Shown here: piece after piece, positions 1 to 7,704 of the stretch
How the letters are laid out: the number at the start of each line of letters is the position of its first letter
Numbering within the stretch: position 1 is the stretch's first letter
NCBI GenBank assembly: GCA_944325735.1
Contig: CALVBI010000001.1
Span: forward strand, 620,001 to 684,000
DNA length: 64,000 nt
DNA from: Candidatus Gastranaerophilales bacterium
Lineage (GTDB): Bacteria; Cyanobacteriota; Vampirovibrionia; Gastranaerophilales; Gastranaerophilaceae
Direction of reading: 5' to 3'
The notes under the pieces: generated by a model
What the model was told of the DNA's origin: nothing
Seen by the model: the letters and a program-made list of their open reading frames with translations, nothing else
The model's database searches: none
Made by a program: the position numbers and the translations under genes

Positions 1-675
1 CAGCCTGATGAAATTGTAATTGATAAAAATAAAAATATTGCTTATATCTCAAGTTCTGTAGATTCAAGTATTTATACAGTAAATCTTGAAACTATGACTT
101 TGTCAAAACAAATAAAAATTACAGGCATGTGCGAAAAGTTGACTTTATCGGAAGATGGTACAAAACTCTTTTATTATGATAAAAGAACCCGTGATATTTG
201 GGCTATTGAGTTAGATAATAATTATTTGTTAAAGGAAATTGGTAAATTCCCAAATGTTTCAAAAATTGTATACACAAATAACAAAATTTATATAACAAGC
301 AGAACAAAAAACAGACTAGCAATTATTGATTATGATACTATAAATCTGATTGCTGAAATAGAAATTTGTGAAAAACCTATTGATATGCTAGCTTTCCATG
401 AAAGGGTATATGTATTAGGAGCTGGAGATAATTCTGTTCAAGTTGTAGATGCTAAAACTGACACATTAACTGATTCTATTTATTTGAATACAAATGGTTT
501 TTCTACAAAAATTAATCAGATTGAAAACACAAATATAGCTCTTATTACTGATACAAAGGCTTCGTTATACACTGTATTTGATTTAGGAACTAACAAGGTT
601 ATTAAAACTATTCCTATTGATATTCCTGCAAATACGATTGTTGTAACTGAAAAAGTTAAAAAGATTAATAAATAA
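1..675 (+). CDS. Beta-propeller repeat protein (5'-truncated by window)
   Basis: The reading frame is open from base 1, so the start lies upstream; the ATG at 94 is internal because the same repeat pattern continues before it. I see about five blade-like repeats of roughly 40 residues, each with a strand such as YISS, FYYD, YITS or YVLG followed by a central NxxxxIDxxT-type turn (for example NRLAIIDYDTINLIAEI and NSVQVVDAKTDTLTDSI). This resembles YVTN/lactonase-type beta-propellers, which usually act outside the cytoplasm as binding scaffolds. No catalytic residues can be assigned. The C-terminus is lysine-rich and unremarkable. It is followed after 19 bases by an O-methyltransferase, so the two may be co-transcribed. 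Confidence 0.6.
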   Translation, partial: QPDEIVIDKNKNIAYISSSVDSSIYTVNLETMTLSKQIKITGMCEKLTLSEDGTKLFYYDKRTRDIWAIELDNNYLLKEIGKFPNVSKIVYTNNKIYITSRTKNRLAIIDYDTINLIAEIEICEKPIDMLAFHERVYVLGAGDNSVQVVDAKTDTLTDSIYLNTNGFSTKINQIENTNIALITDTKASLYTVFDLGTNKVIKTIPIDIPANTIVVTEKVKKINK

Positions 676-694
676 TTATACAGGCAATAAAATT

Positions 695-1261
695 ATGAAA
701 TATTTTGATGACACAACTGAAAATGTACTTAGCGAATTAGAAAAAACTCAAAAACAATTTTGGAATATATCAAGAGTTACAGCAGAATTTTTATATACAT
801 TAATAAGAGCAGAAAAGTCAAAAAACGTTTTGGAAGTAGGAACTTCAAACGGATATTCTGGAATTTGGCTAGGTAAAGCAGTAAAAGAAAATGGCGGTCA
901 TCTTACAACTATTGAGTTTTATGATAAAAGACTTGATGTTGCAAAAGAAAACTTCAAAACTTGTAAAGTTGATGATGTGATTACAACGCTAAAAGGTTCT
1001 GCTTTGATGCATCTTGAATATTTACCTGATGATTTTGAAATTGATTTTGCTTTTGTAGATGCTAATAAATCAGAGTATATCAAGTATTTTGAATTTATCA
1101 ATAAACACTTGAAAAAAAATGGCATAATCGCATGTGATAATGTGTTGTCACATGAGGCTAAATGCAAACCTTTTATTGATGCGATTAATGCAAATCCAAA
1201 TTATGAAAACGTTGTATTACCATTACCGGCTGGCTTATCCTTAGCAAGAAAAATCAAATAA
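695..1261 (+). CDS. Class I SAM-dependent O-methyltransferase
   Basis: At 188 residues this is slightly shorter than typical members of the O-methyltransferase family 3 (caffeoyl-CoA/catechol type). The SAM-binding motif I, LEVGTSNGYSGIWL, lies near residues 46-60. The acidic FVDANKSEYIKYFE segment (around 119-132) matches the family's metal/substrate loop (usual form DADK), and CDNVLSH matches the second metal-binding region. The substrate cannot be inferred. No clear ribosome binding site precedes the ATG; it sits 19 bases after the propeller gene and 26 bases before ruvC, which has its own promoter-like sequence. Confidence 0.85.
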   Translation: MKYFDDTTENVLSELEKTQKQFWNISRVTAEFLYTLIRAEKSKNVLEVGTSNGYSGIWLGKAVKENGGHLTTIEFYDKRLDVAKENFKTCKVDDVITTLKGSALMHLEYLPDDFEIDFAFVDANKSEYIKYFEFINKHLKKNGIIACDNVLSHEAKCKPFIDAINANPNYENVVLPLPAGLSLARKIK

Positions 1262-1275
1262 GTATTAAATTATGG

Positions 1276-1281
1276 TATAAT
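1276..1281 (+). promoter_or_regulatory. Extended -10 box for leaderless ruvC
   Basis: TGGTATAAT carries a perfect TATAAT ending 6 bases before the ruvC ATG at 1288, so the predicted transcription start falls on the A of ATG. No Shine-Dalgarno sequence is present. Almost the same sequence (CTATAATAATTTTATGAAA) precedes tyrA on the other strand. Confidence 0.55.
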
Positions 1282-1287
1282 AATTTT

Positions 1288-1761
1288 ATGAAAATTTTAG
1301 GTATTGACCCAGGGTTAGGAATTGTAGGATATTCTATTGTTGAATATGAAGGAGAAACTCCTGTACTTTTGCATTCAGGTTCTATTCAAACTCAAAAAGG
1401 TGCTCGAGAATCTGCAAGACTTTTAGAGATTTTCGAGGATATGAATACTATAGTTGAAAAATACAGACCTGACTGTGCTGCGATAGAAAAACTTTTTTTC
1501 TTTAGAAATCAAACAACAGTAATGCCTGTTGCCCATGCAAGGGGTGTGATTTTAACTGTTCTTGAAAAATTTCAAATACCTATTTATGAATATACTCCTA
1601 TGGAAGTTAAGCAGGTTTTGACAGGATATGGTCGTGCGGATAAAAAAGAAGTAGAACAAATGGTTAAATTGTCACTGGGTGTCGATACTTTGCCAAAACT
1701 CGATGATACAGTAGATTCAATTGCAATTGCAATTTGTCATACGCGTTCAATCATGATATGA
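1288..1761 (+). CDS. ruvC: Crossover junction endodeoxyribonuclease RuvC
   Basis: RuvC resolves Holliday junctions with RuvAB during recombination and repair. The 157-residue length is normal. All four acidic catalytic positions are visible: D7 in GIDPGLG, E67 in AAIEKLFF, and D140/D143 in DDTVDSIAIAICH. The family QxxxVMPVAHARG segment follows E67. ATG at 1288 is supported by family alignment and by the TATAAT exactly 6 bases upstream, implying a leaderless mRNA. The TGA stop overlaps the next gene's ATG (ATGA at 1758-1761), so that membrane protein is translationally coupled to ruvC. Confidence 0.95.
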   Translation: MKILGIDPGLGIVGYSIVEYEGETPVLLHSGSIQTQKGARESARLLEIFEDMNTIVEKYRPDCAAIEKLFFFRNQTTVMPVAHARGVILTVLEKFQIPIYEYTPMEVKQVLTGYGRADKKEVEQMVKLSLGVDTLPKLDDTVDSIAIAICHTRSIMI

Positions 1762-2222
1762 TTATTCCTATGGATATTAATTATGTATTATTAAGACAAA
1801 TTTCTATATTAAGTGTGTTTTTCGGAGCTGTACTTGGTGCTGTGACTTTAATACCTTATTTAGGAGTTGTGTCTTTTGTTTTTTTATTATGTTTCATTTC
1901 CCCGATTGTAATTTGGCTTTTGACTAAATATGATTGTCTTTCTTATTTATCGACAAAAGATAGTATTATTATCGGAGCCATATCGGGATTTGTTTCATAT
2001 TTAGGCTTTTCAATAATCTATGTACCTATTTCGGTTATTTTAATGAAGTTTTTTCATATAGCTGCAAATTACGGAGTAGGGTTGATGCTTGAACATGCTA
2101 GCTTTTTTATACTTGTTGTAATCTCACTTTTTATGGGTGTGTTAAGTGCAACAGTGAATGCTTTTACAGGATTTTTAACTTTCTATGTAATGGATTTTTT
2201 AGGCGTGTTCAGGAATAAGTAA
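1758..2222 (+). CDS. Small four-helix membrane protein, unknown function
   Basis: The chosen start is the ATG that overlaps the ruvC stop (ATGA); an in-frame TTG at 1734 would add eight residues inside ruvC and is less likely. The 154-residue product is almost wholly hydrophobic, with about four membrane segments: ISILSVFFGAVLGAVTLIPYL, VVSFVFLLCFISPIVIWLL, a central SIIIGAISGFVSYLGFSI region, and a C-terminal pair around FFILVVISLFMGVLSATV. I do not recognise a family. Coupling to ruvC says little about function. Confidence 0.7.
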   Translation: MIIPMDINYVLLRQISILSVFFGAVLGAVTLIPYLGVVSFVFLLCFISPIVIWLLTKYDCLSYLSTKDSIIIGAISGFVSYLGFSIIYVPISVILMKFFHIAANYGVGLMLEHASFFILVVISLFMGVLSATVNAFTGFLTFYVMDFLGVFRNK

Positions 2223-2257
2223 AATTTTTAGTTTAATTAGTAAAAGAGGAAATAAAA

Positions 2258-3319
2258 ATGGCAGAATTTCATTCAAAAATAAAAACAATCGAATGGGTAG
2301 ATAATTATTCAAAAATGGTAGATCAGACATTGTTGCCTTATGAATTCAAATATGTAAATATTACAGGCGGGCAAGAGATGTTTGATGCAATCAGGACAAT
2401 GATAGTTCGTGGAGCTCCGGCGATTGGTGTTGCAGGTGCTCATGGAGTTGTTTTATATGCTCAAGAACTTGCGAAAGAAAATCTTTCTCGAGATGAATTT
2501 GTAAAAAAACTTTTTGAAAAAGCTGATTATATGGCAACATCAAGACCTACCGCAGTGAACTTGATGTGGGCTTGTGAAAAACAAAAAGAAGTTATAAAAA
2601 ATTCTAAATCAGATATTCAAGGAATTGTAGAAGAATTAAAACAAAACGGAATTAGATTAGAAGACGAAGATATTGCAATCAATAAAAAAATAGGTGATTA
2701 CGGTGCGGAAGTTGTTCCAAAAGGTGCAACAATTCTAACTCACTGTAATGCCGGCGGACTTGCAACTGTCGGTTACGGAACAGCTTTAGGAGTTGTTCGT
2801 TCAGCATTTGCAAATGATCCTACTATTCAAGTATTTGCAGATGAAACTCGCCCTCGTCAACAAGGTGCAAGAATTACTACATTTGAATTGACAATGGACG
2901 GAATTCCTACAACTTTAATTACTGATGGAATGTGTTCATATTTTATGAAAAAAGGTATGATTGATATGGTAGTGGTAGGTGCAGACAGAATTGCTGCTAA
3001 TGGTGATACAGCTAATAAAATCGGTACTTACACAGTAGCAATCGCCGCTAAATACCATAACGTTCCATTCTATGTTGCAGCACCTTTATCAACTATTGAT
3101 ACAAGTATTAAAACAGGTGATGAAATTGTAATTGAAGAACGTTCTCATGATGAAGTAACTCACATTAACGGAAAAATAATTTGTGCACCGGATGTAAATG
3201 TAATAAATCCAGGATTTGACGTTACTCCGCATGAATTAATTGCCGGTATTATTACAGAAAAAGGAATTTTAAGACCTGATTATAACAAATCAATTGCAGA
3301 AGCGTTTGCTAAAGCTTAA
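2258..3319 (+). CDS. mtnA: Methylthioribose-1-phosphate isomerase MtnA
   Basis: MtnA isomerises 5-methylthioribose-1-phosphate to the ribulose form in methionine salvage. The 353-residue length is typical. Diagnostic signs are RTMIVRGAPAIGVAGA near residue 50, SRPTAVNLMWA, the catalytic-cysteine region LTHCNAGGLATVGYGTALG, and the catalytic-aspartate region VVVGADRIAANGDTANKIGT. These separate it from eIF2B-type paralogues. A good AAGAGGA ribosome binding site precedes the ATG. No other methionine-salvage gene is in the window, so it may serve a partial or alternative MTA-recycling route, but that is inference. Confidence 0.95.
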   Translation: MAEFHSKIKTIEWVDNYSKMVDQTLLPYEFKYVNITGGQEMFDAIRTMIVRGAPAIGVAGAHGVVLYAQELAKENLSRDEFVKKLFEKADYMATSRPTAVNLMWACEKQKEVIKNSKSDIQGIVEELKQNGIRLEDEDIAINKKIGDYGAEVVPKGATILTHCNAGGLATVGYGTALGVVRSAFANDPTIQVFADETRPRQQGARITTFELTMDGIPTTLITDGMCSYFMKKGMIDMVVVGADRIAANGDTANKIGTYTVAIAAKYHNVPFYVAAPLSTIDTSIKTGDEIVIEERSHDEVTHINGKIICAPDVNVINPGFDVTPHELIAGIITEKGILRPDYNKSIAEAFAKA

Positions 3320-3323
3320 TTGA

Positions 3324-3599
3324 CTATTTATCAGTAATAAAAAAATCTTTACCTAAATCATTTTCAAGTTGTTTGATAATTTCAGACAGCGGAATTTCTA
3401 ATGCTTCTGCAATCCTCCAAAGCATTGTAATTTTAGGCTCAATTTGTCCGTTTTCAACTCGGCTTAGATTCCCCGGATTGAGATCATACTCATATGCAAA
3501 TGTGTTGAGAGAAATATTTTCCTTTTTTAGTCTGTTTAATTTAATAATTTTTCCGAGTTGGTTAATCAAATGTAAAGTTTTTTCACTCTTGTATTGCAT
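3324..3599 (-). CDS. XRE-family helix-turn-helix regulator
   Basis: A 91-residue Cro/CI-type protein with a single HTH domain: the scaffold IIKLNRLKKENISLNTFAYE, then the recognition region LNPGNLSRVENGQIEPKITML and the third-helix region RIAEALEIPLSEII. There is no other domain, so it would be a simple dimeric DNA-binding protein. Its ATG lies inside the first copy of a palindromic TGTATACA site, and the divergent prepilin-like gene starts 70 bases away, which suggests it represses itself and the neighbour. It converges on mtnA with 4 bases between the stops. Confidence 0.85.
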   Translation of the reverse strand: MQYKSEKTLHLINQLGKIIKLNRLKKENISLNTFAYEYDLNPGNLSRVENGQIEPKITMLWRIAEALEIPLSEIIKQLENDLGKDFFITDK

Positions 3600-3642
3600 G
3601 TATACAATTGTAAAACTTATAATATATCATGTATTGTATACA
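3594..3642 (+). promoter_or_regulatory. Divergent promoter with paired TGTATACA operators
   Basis: Two copies of the perfect palindrome TGTATACA lie at 3599-3606 and 3635-3642; with flanks they form a 10-bp inverted repeat (TGTATACAAT / ATTGTATACA, 24-base gap). Between them, TTGCAT at 3594-3599 and TATAAT at 3618-3623 (18-base spacer) make a plausible promoter for the prepilin-like gene. One operator overlaps the -35 side and the regulator's own start codon; the other lies just after the predicted transcription start. This is the layout of a repressor binding site pair. Confidence 0.6.
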
Positions 3643-3668
3643 TAAAATAGTTGGAGGATAATATTATT

Positions 3669-4457
3669 ATGAGTAAAAATGGTTTTACTTTGGCGGAAGT
3701 ATTGATAACTCTCGGGATTATAGGAGTTGTGGCAGCTATGACAATGCCTTCATTAGTTGGGCATTATAGAGAGAAACAAACTATAGTTGCTCTGAAAAAA
3801 AGTTATTCAATCTTAAATCAGGCATTTTTAATGGCTACAAAAGATTATGGTCCTCCAACTAATTGGGATGGAATATTTACACCTGGAGGTGGCTGTGGTT
3901 CTTGTGCTAAAAAAATAGGAGATATATTTGCTCAATATATTCAACGAATAGAAAAATGCTATGGTAGTTCATATGGTGTTGATGAAGACGGCAATCCTGT
4001 TTATGATCAGGGAGAGAATACAAAATGCGGTGGCATCGACAGACAAAATCCTTTGCAATTAAATGGCTCTGGAGATAGTGTTTTAGGTGATATTTATGTT
4101 AGTGTAAATTTTGCAAGAAGTATCATTTCTGATGGTACTTTATTTATAACTCAGACTGCTACAAATAATTGTACAAATAAATATGGAACAGGGAGTAACC
4201 AGAATAATTTGTGTGGTTATATTTTTGTTGATATAAATGGCGGGCATAAAAAGCCTAATCAATATGGAATTGATTTGTTTCCTTTTTATTTAACAAATAC
4301 AGGCTTAGTGCCGGTTGGTGTAAAAAATAGTTATTCTGATGATACTTGTAAAAAATCTTCCAGCGGTATAGGTTGTACTGCTTGGGTATTGGTTAATGAA
4401 AATATGGATTACTTACATTGTGATGTAGATTGGGATGGAAAAACATCTTGTAAGTAA
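3669..4457 (+). CDS. Prepilin-like secreted protein, type IV pilin N-terminus
   Basis: The ATG at 3669 follows a GGAGG site at 3653-3657; an in-frame TTG at 3651 is rejected. The 262-residue product begins MSKNG and then FTLAEVLITLGIIG, the class III/type II-secretion prepilin signature: cleavage after G5, methylated F6, and E10 at the usual +5 position. The rest is globular, with many cysteines (GGCGSCAKK, CYGSS, KCGG, CTNKYG, CGYIFVDINGG) that probably form disulfides. The IFVDINGGHKKPNQYGIDLFPFYL block recurs in the second prepilin-like gene of this window as SVDLNGAQRPNTLGYDVFMFYI. No pilin assembly genes are nearby; export by a distant machinery is assumed. Confidence 0.85.
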   Translation: MSKNGFTLAEVLITLGIIGVVAAMTMPSLVGHYREKQTIVALKKSYSILNQAFLMATKDYGPPTNWDGIFTPGGGCGSCAKKIGDIFAQYIQRIEKCYGSSYGVDEDGNPVYDQGENTKCGGIDRQNPLQLNGSGDSVLGDIYVSVNFARSIISDGTLFITQTATNNCTNKYGTGSNQNNLCGYIFVDINGGHKKPNQYGIDLFPFYLTNTGLVPVGVKNSYSDDTCKKSSSGIGCTAWVLVNENMDYLHCDVDWDGKTSCK

Positions 4458-4458
4458 G

Positions 4459-5223
4459 TTATTGAAACATTTTAGAACGAATATTTTTTAACTCGGTGAT
4501 TGTCTTTGGATAGTCGCCGTTTGTTAATTCTCCGATTGCTTTGTATAATTTTAAAATCGATTGCTCAATATTTTTATGGTTCATTGTGACCATATCATTT
4601 GCCATTTCTTCATTAGACATTGCAAGACGTGTCATATCACGGAAACCGCTTGAGGCAATTTCTAATGCCAGTGGATTTTCTTTTGCAGCAAGCATAAGGC
4701 CTTGTGCAATTACCATTGGCATATGGGAAATCATTGCAACTGCTTCATCGTGTTTTTCTGCTGTTGTAAAAATAGGAGTTGCGCCGACATAATTAATAAT
4801 TTCTAGTAATAACGCCTGACCTCTTGCCTTCTTGTCCTCTTGATTGCCTATAATTACCCATTTAGCATTTTTAAAAAGTCCTTCAAAAGAGTTCTCAAAC
4901 CCTTTATGTTCAGTGCCAGCCATTGGGTGTGACGGAATGAATTTATAAGGTCTTTGTTTTTCTGATACAAATTTTTTCAAACTGCATACGTCTGTAACTA
5001 CTGTATCAGGTGATAAATAGTTTTCTAATTCATCTAGTACAGCGAGTGTTTTGTTCATTGGAGTGCATACAAAAATTAAATCTCTATCTTTTAAAACTTC
5101 ATAAGATTTGAAGATTTTATCTCCGTTTTGAGATTGCGAAACTGCTATTACATCATATTTTTTTGTTAAATCTTTGAATAAAGATCCGCCGATTAAGCCT
5201 AAGCCGATAATTCCTATTTTCAT
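4459..5223 (-). CDS. tyrA: Prephenate (or arogenate) dehydrogenase
   Basis: TyrA oxidatively decarboxylates prephenate or arogenate in tyrosine synthesis. At 254 residues it is the short form without chorismate mutase or ACT domain. The N-terminal Rossmann motif GIIGLGLIGGSL starts at residue 4, and the family-typical IPSHPMAGTEHKGFENS follows at about residue 98, with the catalytic-histidine region around SHPMAG. A C-terminal helical region contains MISHMPMVIAQGL and ASSGFRDMTRLA. The gene converges on the prepilin-like gene with one base between the stops. Its start has TATAAT 6 bases upstream and no ribosome binding site, so a leaderless mRNA is likely. Confidence 0.92.
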   Translation of the reverse strand: MKIGIIGLGLIGGSLFKDLTKKYDVIAVSQSQNGDKIFKSYEVLKDRDLIFVCTPMNKTLAVLDELENYLSPDTVVTDVCSLKKFVSEKQRPYKFIPSHPMAGTEHKGFENSFEGLFKNAKWVIIGNQEDKKARGQALLLEIINYVGATPIFTTAEKHDEAVAMISHMPMVIAQGLMLAAKENPLALEIASSGFRDMTRLAMSNEEMANDMVTMNHKNIEQSILKLYKAIGELTNGDYPKTITELKNIRSKMFQ

Positions 5224-5229
5224 AAAATT

Positions 5230-5235
5230 ATTATA
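5230..5235 (-). promoter_or_regulatory. Extended -10 box for leaderless tyrA
   Basis: On the minus strand TGCTATAAT places the TATAAT hexamer exactly 6 bases before the tyrA ATG (5223). No Shine-Dalgarno sequence is visible, so the transcript probably begins at the start codon. Confidence 0.55.
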
Positions 5236-5295
5236 GCATACAAATTGACGAACTCATTATTGTTTAATATAATTGTCAAATAAAAAGGGGGTATT

Positions 5296-5814
5296 ATGGA
5301 TTTATTAGAACTATTAAAGAAAAGATATTCTGTAAGAAAATTTGATGATAGAAAAGTAGAGAAAGAAAAACTTGATTTGATATTGGAAGCAGGTAGAGTT
5401 GCTCCGACAGCTGTTAATTTTCAACCGCAAAGAATTCTTGTAATAGAATCTAAAGAAGCACTTGAAAACTTGAAAAAATGCACGCCATATCATTTTAACG
5501 CGCCTTTAGCTCTTTTAATTTGTTATGATAATACAGTGAGCTGGAAAAGAGGTCATGACGGTTATGAAATGGGACCTGTAGATGCAAGTATTGTCACCAC
5601 TCAAATGATGTTGGAAGTTGAAAATATCGGACTCGGTACAACTTGGGTGGGATCTTTTAAAACAGAATTATTGAGGGAATTTTTTAATATTCCTGACAAT
5701 TTTGAACCTGTGGCAATTTTGCCTATCGGCTATCCTGCTAAAGATTCCACTCCAAATCCTCATCATAATGAGAGATATGAATTAAGTCATACCGTTTTTT
5801 ATAACAAATTCTAG
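5296..5814 (+). CDS. Nitroreductase-family FMN oxidoreductase
   Basis: A 172-residue single-domain nitroreductase. The N-terminal FMN-phosphate site RYSVRKFDDRKV (residues 10-21) is diagnostic; RVAPTAVNFQPQRILVI follows, and the C-terminal FMN region is IGLGTTWVGSF with VAILPIGYPA. These enzymes use NAD(P)H to reduce quinones, flavins or nitro compounds, and the physiological substrate cannot be read from sequence. A strong AAAGGGGG site precedes the ATG. The gene converges on the HAD phosphatase with 1 base between the stops. Confidence 0.9.
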   Translation: MDLLELLKKRYSVRKFDDRKVEKEKLDLILEAGRVAPTAVNFQPQRILVIESKEALENLKKCTPYHFNAPLALLICYDNTVSWKRGHDGYEMGPVDASIVTTQMMLEVENIGLGTTWVGSFKTELLREFFNIPDNFEPVAILPIGYPAKDSTPNPHHNERYELSHTVFYNKF

Positions 5815-5815
5815 A

Positions 5816-6571
5816 TTAATATATTTCGATATTATCAAGTGAAGTTGTTGTAAATTCAGATGTTTGCATAAGAGTATTTTCATCAATTTGTCCTGTAGAT
5901 ACAAGGATTGTTTGATTTACTCCGCCGTTTTTGGCTGCAATAAAATCCATTGGGGCATCGCCTACCATAAGTGTATTTTCAGGATTTGATTTTAATAATT
6001 CCAATGCCAACTTGACAGGAGCGCCGCTTTCTTTAGTCTCTTTAGTGGATTCTCTCCCGATTACGACATCAAATAAATTTTCCCATTGAAAATGTCTCAG
6101 AGTCAAAAGAGTTGATTCTTTTGCATCTGAAGTGACAATTCCTGTTTTCAAGCCTTTAGCTTTAATTTTTCTTATGAAATTTATTGCAGATTCAATCGGT
6201 TTTGTATATTCAGACATATTTTCATAAAATACTTTGCTTACGTGGTCGAATATTTTTTCAATATCGTTTTCTGTAATTTTTATGCCTAAGTCATTTAGGT
6301 TTTTGCAAAATATTTCAATAATCACAGGTCTAGAATACATCGCTGTAATGCCATCATGAAGCATTTCACCTTTTGAAATATCATAGCCTAAGTAAAGACA
6401 AAGTTTTGGGAATAAGTCTTTTGACAGATTAAATTTTTCAATAATTTCTTCCACTCTCATCTCTGTCATTTTGCCCCAAAAATAGTGCAAATCAATGAAA
6501 GTCCCGTCTTTATCAAATAATATTGTATCAATATTGCTGATAGTCCATTTGTCAGTTTTTAGATTAATCAT
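5816..6571 (-). CDS. HAD-superfamily phosphatase (Gph/PGP-like)
   Basis: A 251-residue haloacid dehalogenase-type hydrolase. Motif I is FDKDGTFIDL (nucleophile and acid/base aspartates around residues 19-21), motif II is GIVTSDA, the conserved lysine lies near GRESTKETKESGAPVKLAL, and motif IV is MVGDAPMDFIAAKNGG. A helical cap sits between motifs I and II, as in phosphoglycolate phosphatases. The substrate is unknown. Its ATG overlaps the stop of the ldpA-like gene by one base (TAATG), so the two are translationally coupled. Confidence 0.88.
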   Translation of the reverse strand: MINLKTDKWTISNIDTILFDKDGTFIDLHYFWGKMTEMRVEEIIEKFNLSKDLFPKLCLYLGYDISKGEMLHDGITAMYSRPVIIEIFCKNLNDLGIKITENDIEKIFDHVSKVFYENMSEYTKPIESAINFIRKIKAKGLKTGIVTSDAKESTLLTLRHFQWENLFDVVIGRESTKETKESGAPVKLALELLKSNPENTLMVGDAPMDFIAAKNGGVNQTILVSTGQIDENTLMQTSEFTTTSLDNIEIY

Positions 6572-7536
6572 TATTTGTCTGCCTTTACGATTGTATTTAC
6601 AAGTTCTTTTGCAATTTTTACTGCTTCTTCCATTAATTTTGGATCGTTGAACAGATTATCGTTTGTTAAATATTCTTTTACGATTTTTCTTGCATAAGAA
6701 CCTACGGCAAGACAATGTGGGTGAACATCGCACATATGAGCTAGTTCAATAGAATTCGAGTTAGTTCCGCCAGACATCATAATGTATGCAGGGAATTTTG
6801 CGTTTTCAAATAATTGTGCAGTTGCAACAGCTTGCAATGTTGTTCCAAAGTGGTCGTTGCTTCCGCTCATTGCAATTCCGTCAGCCTGAATAATTGTTGT
6901 GTAAGGCTTTCTTAGGCTCAACATCTTTTTAACACGTTCTTTAAGCTTTTTGTCTCCGAGTTCTGATCTGTCAATTGAAATACATAGCATTCCGTCAAAG
7001 AAATCATTGATTTGTAACCATTTATCCATTACATCTTTTTCATCAGTTGAAATCGCGTGGAATTCGATACAATCAATGCCTTTTTCGATTAATTTTGGTA
7101 AAACTTCTTTGTAATCTTGAAGTTGGCTGACCATTTCAATTGCTTGTTTAGGGCAGTTATTAGCGCATTGAGTACAGCCGATACATCTTTCTTTTTTAAC
7201 TTTGTATTTATCAAGTTCAATAATTGCATCATGTGGGCAAATTAATTTACATTTTCCGCATTTAACGCATTTTGTCTGATCGATTACAGCTTTTGTAATA
7301 TGAGGGTCCCCATCAATACCTACACTTACACATAAGTATCTGTCTTCTTTTATACCTGCTCTTTCAAGTCCTCTTTTTGCTGCATCTACAATTTCAGGTT
7401 TTGCACATAAGTCAAAAAAGTTGCAGCCTGCGAGTGAATAAATTGTGACAAGTCTTTCTACTTCTGTTGCATCTTCATTACCAGCACCGCATACAAGTTT
7501 AAAACATTCTTTTTTATCTAATAAATCTTTTAACAT
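6571..7536 (-). CDS. LdpA-like iron-sulfur protein
   Basis: The open frame extends to 7650 but that would read through the tRNA gene; the ATG at 7536 with AGAAGGAA upstream is the real start (321 residues). The N-terminus FKLVCGAGNEDATEVERL followed by YSLAGCNFFDLCAKPEIV matches my recollection of cyanobacterial LdpA, a redox-sensing Fe-S protein that affects circadian period in Synechococcus. Two 4Fe-4S ferredoxin motifs follow, CVKCGKCKLICP and CIGCTQCANNCP, and then a TIM-barrel-like C-terminal half with MSGGTNSNSIELAH. In a heterotroph the role may be general redox sensing or an unrecognised enzyme. Family assignment is moderate; the 2x4Fe-4S content is certain. Confidence 0.75.
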   Translation of the reverse strand: MLKDLLDKKECFKLVCGAGNEDATEVERLVTIYSLAGCNFFDLCAKPEIVDAAKRGLERAGIKEDRYLCVSVGIDGDPHITKAVIDQTKCVKCGKCKLICPHDAIIELDKYKVKKERCIGCTQCANNCPKQAIEMVSQLQDYKEVLPKLIEKGIDCIEFHAISTDEKDVMDKWLQINDFFDGMLCISIDRSELGDKKLKERVKKMLSLRKPYTTIIQADGIAMSGSNDHFGTTLQAVATAQLFENAKFPAYIMMSGGTNSNSIELAHMCDVHPHCLAVGSYARKIVKEYLTNDNLFNDPKLMEEAVKIAKELVNTIVKADK

Positions 7537-7606
7537 AACAAATTCCTTCTTTCTATTTTCATATTTGTGGGATAACGTTTTAAATAAAATAAAAATAATT
7601 GACACG

Positions 7607-7693
7607 CGGAGAGAGTGGGATTCGAACCCACGGAGAGTATTGCCTCTCACAGACTTTCGAGATCCGCACCTTAAACCACTCGGACACCTCTCC
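7607..7693 (-). tRNA. tRNA-Ser (anticodon CGA)
   Basis: Read on the minus strand, the 87-nt gene begins GGAGAGG and its 3' acceptor strand is TCTCTCC with discriminator G, forming a 7-bp stem with one G-U pair. The anticodon loop CTCGAAA gives anticodon CGA. A long variable arm (GTGAGAGGC...) and the T-loop GGTTCGAATCCC mark it as a class II tRNA. CCA is not encoded. It lies between proA and the ldpA-like gene. Confidence 0.95.
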
Positions 7694-7704
7694 TTTTTTA
7701 TTTG

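Noticed and set aside
2258-3319. Initiation factor 2B subunit or ribose-1,5-bisphosphate isomerase
   Set aside because: The catalytic Cys and Asp blocks of MtnA are both intact.
7537-7650. N-terminal extension of the LdpA-like gene
   Set aside because: The extension reads through the tRNA-Ser gene; the ATG at 7536 has a proper ribosome binding site and matches the family start.
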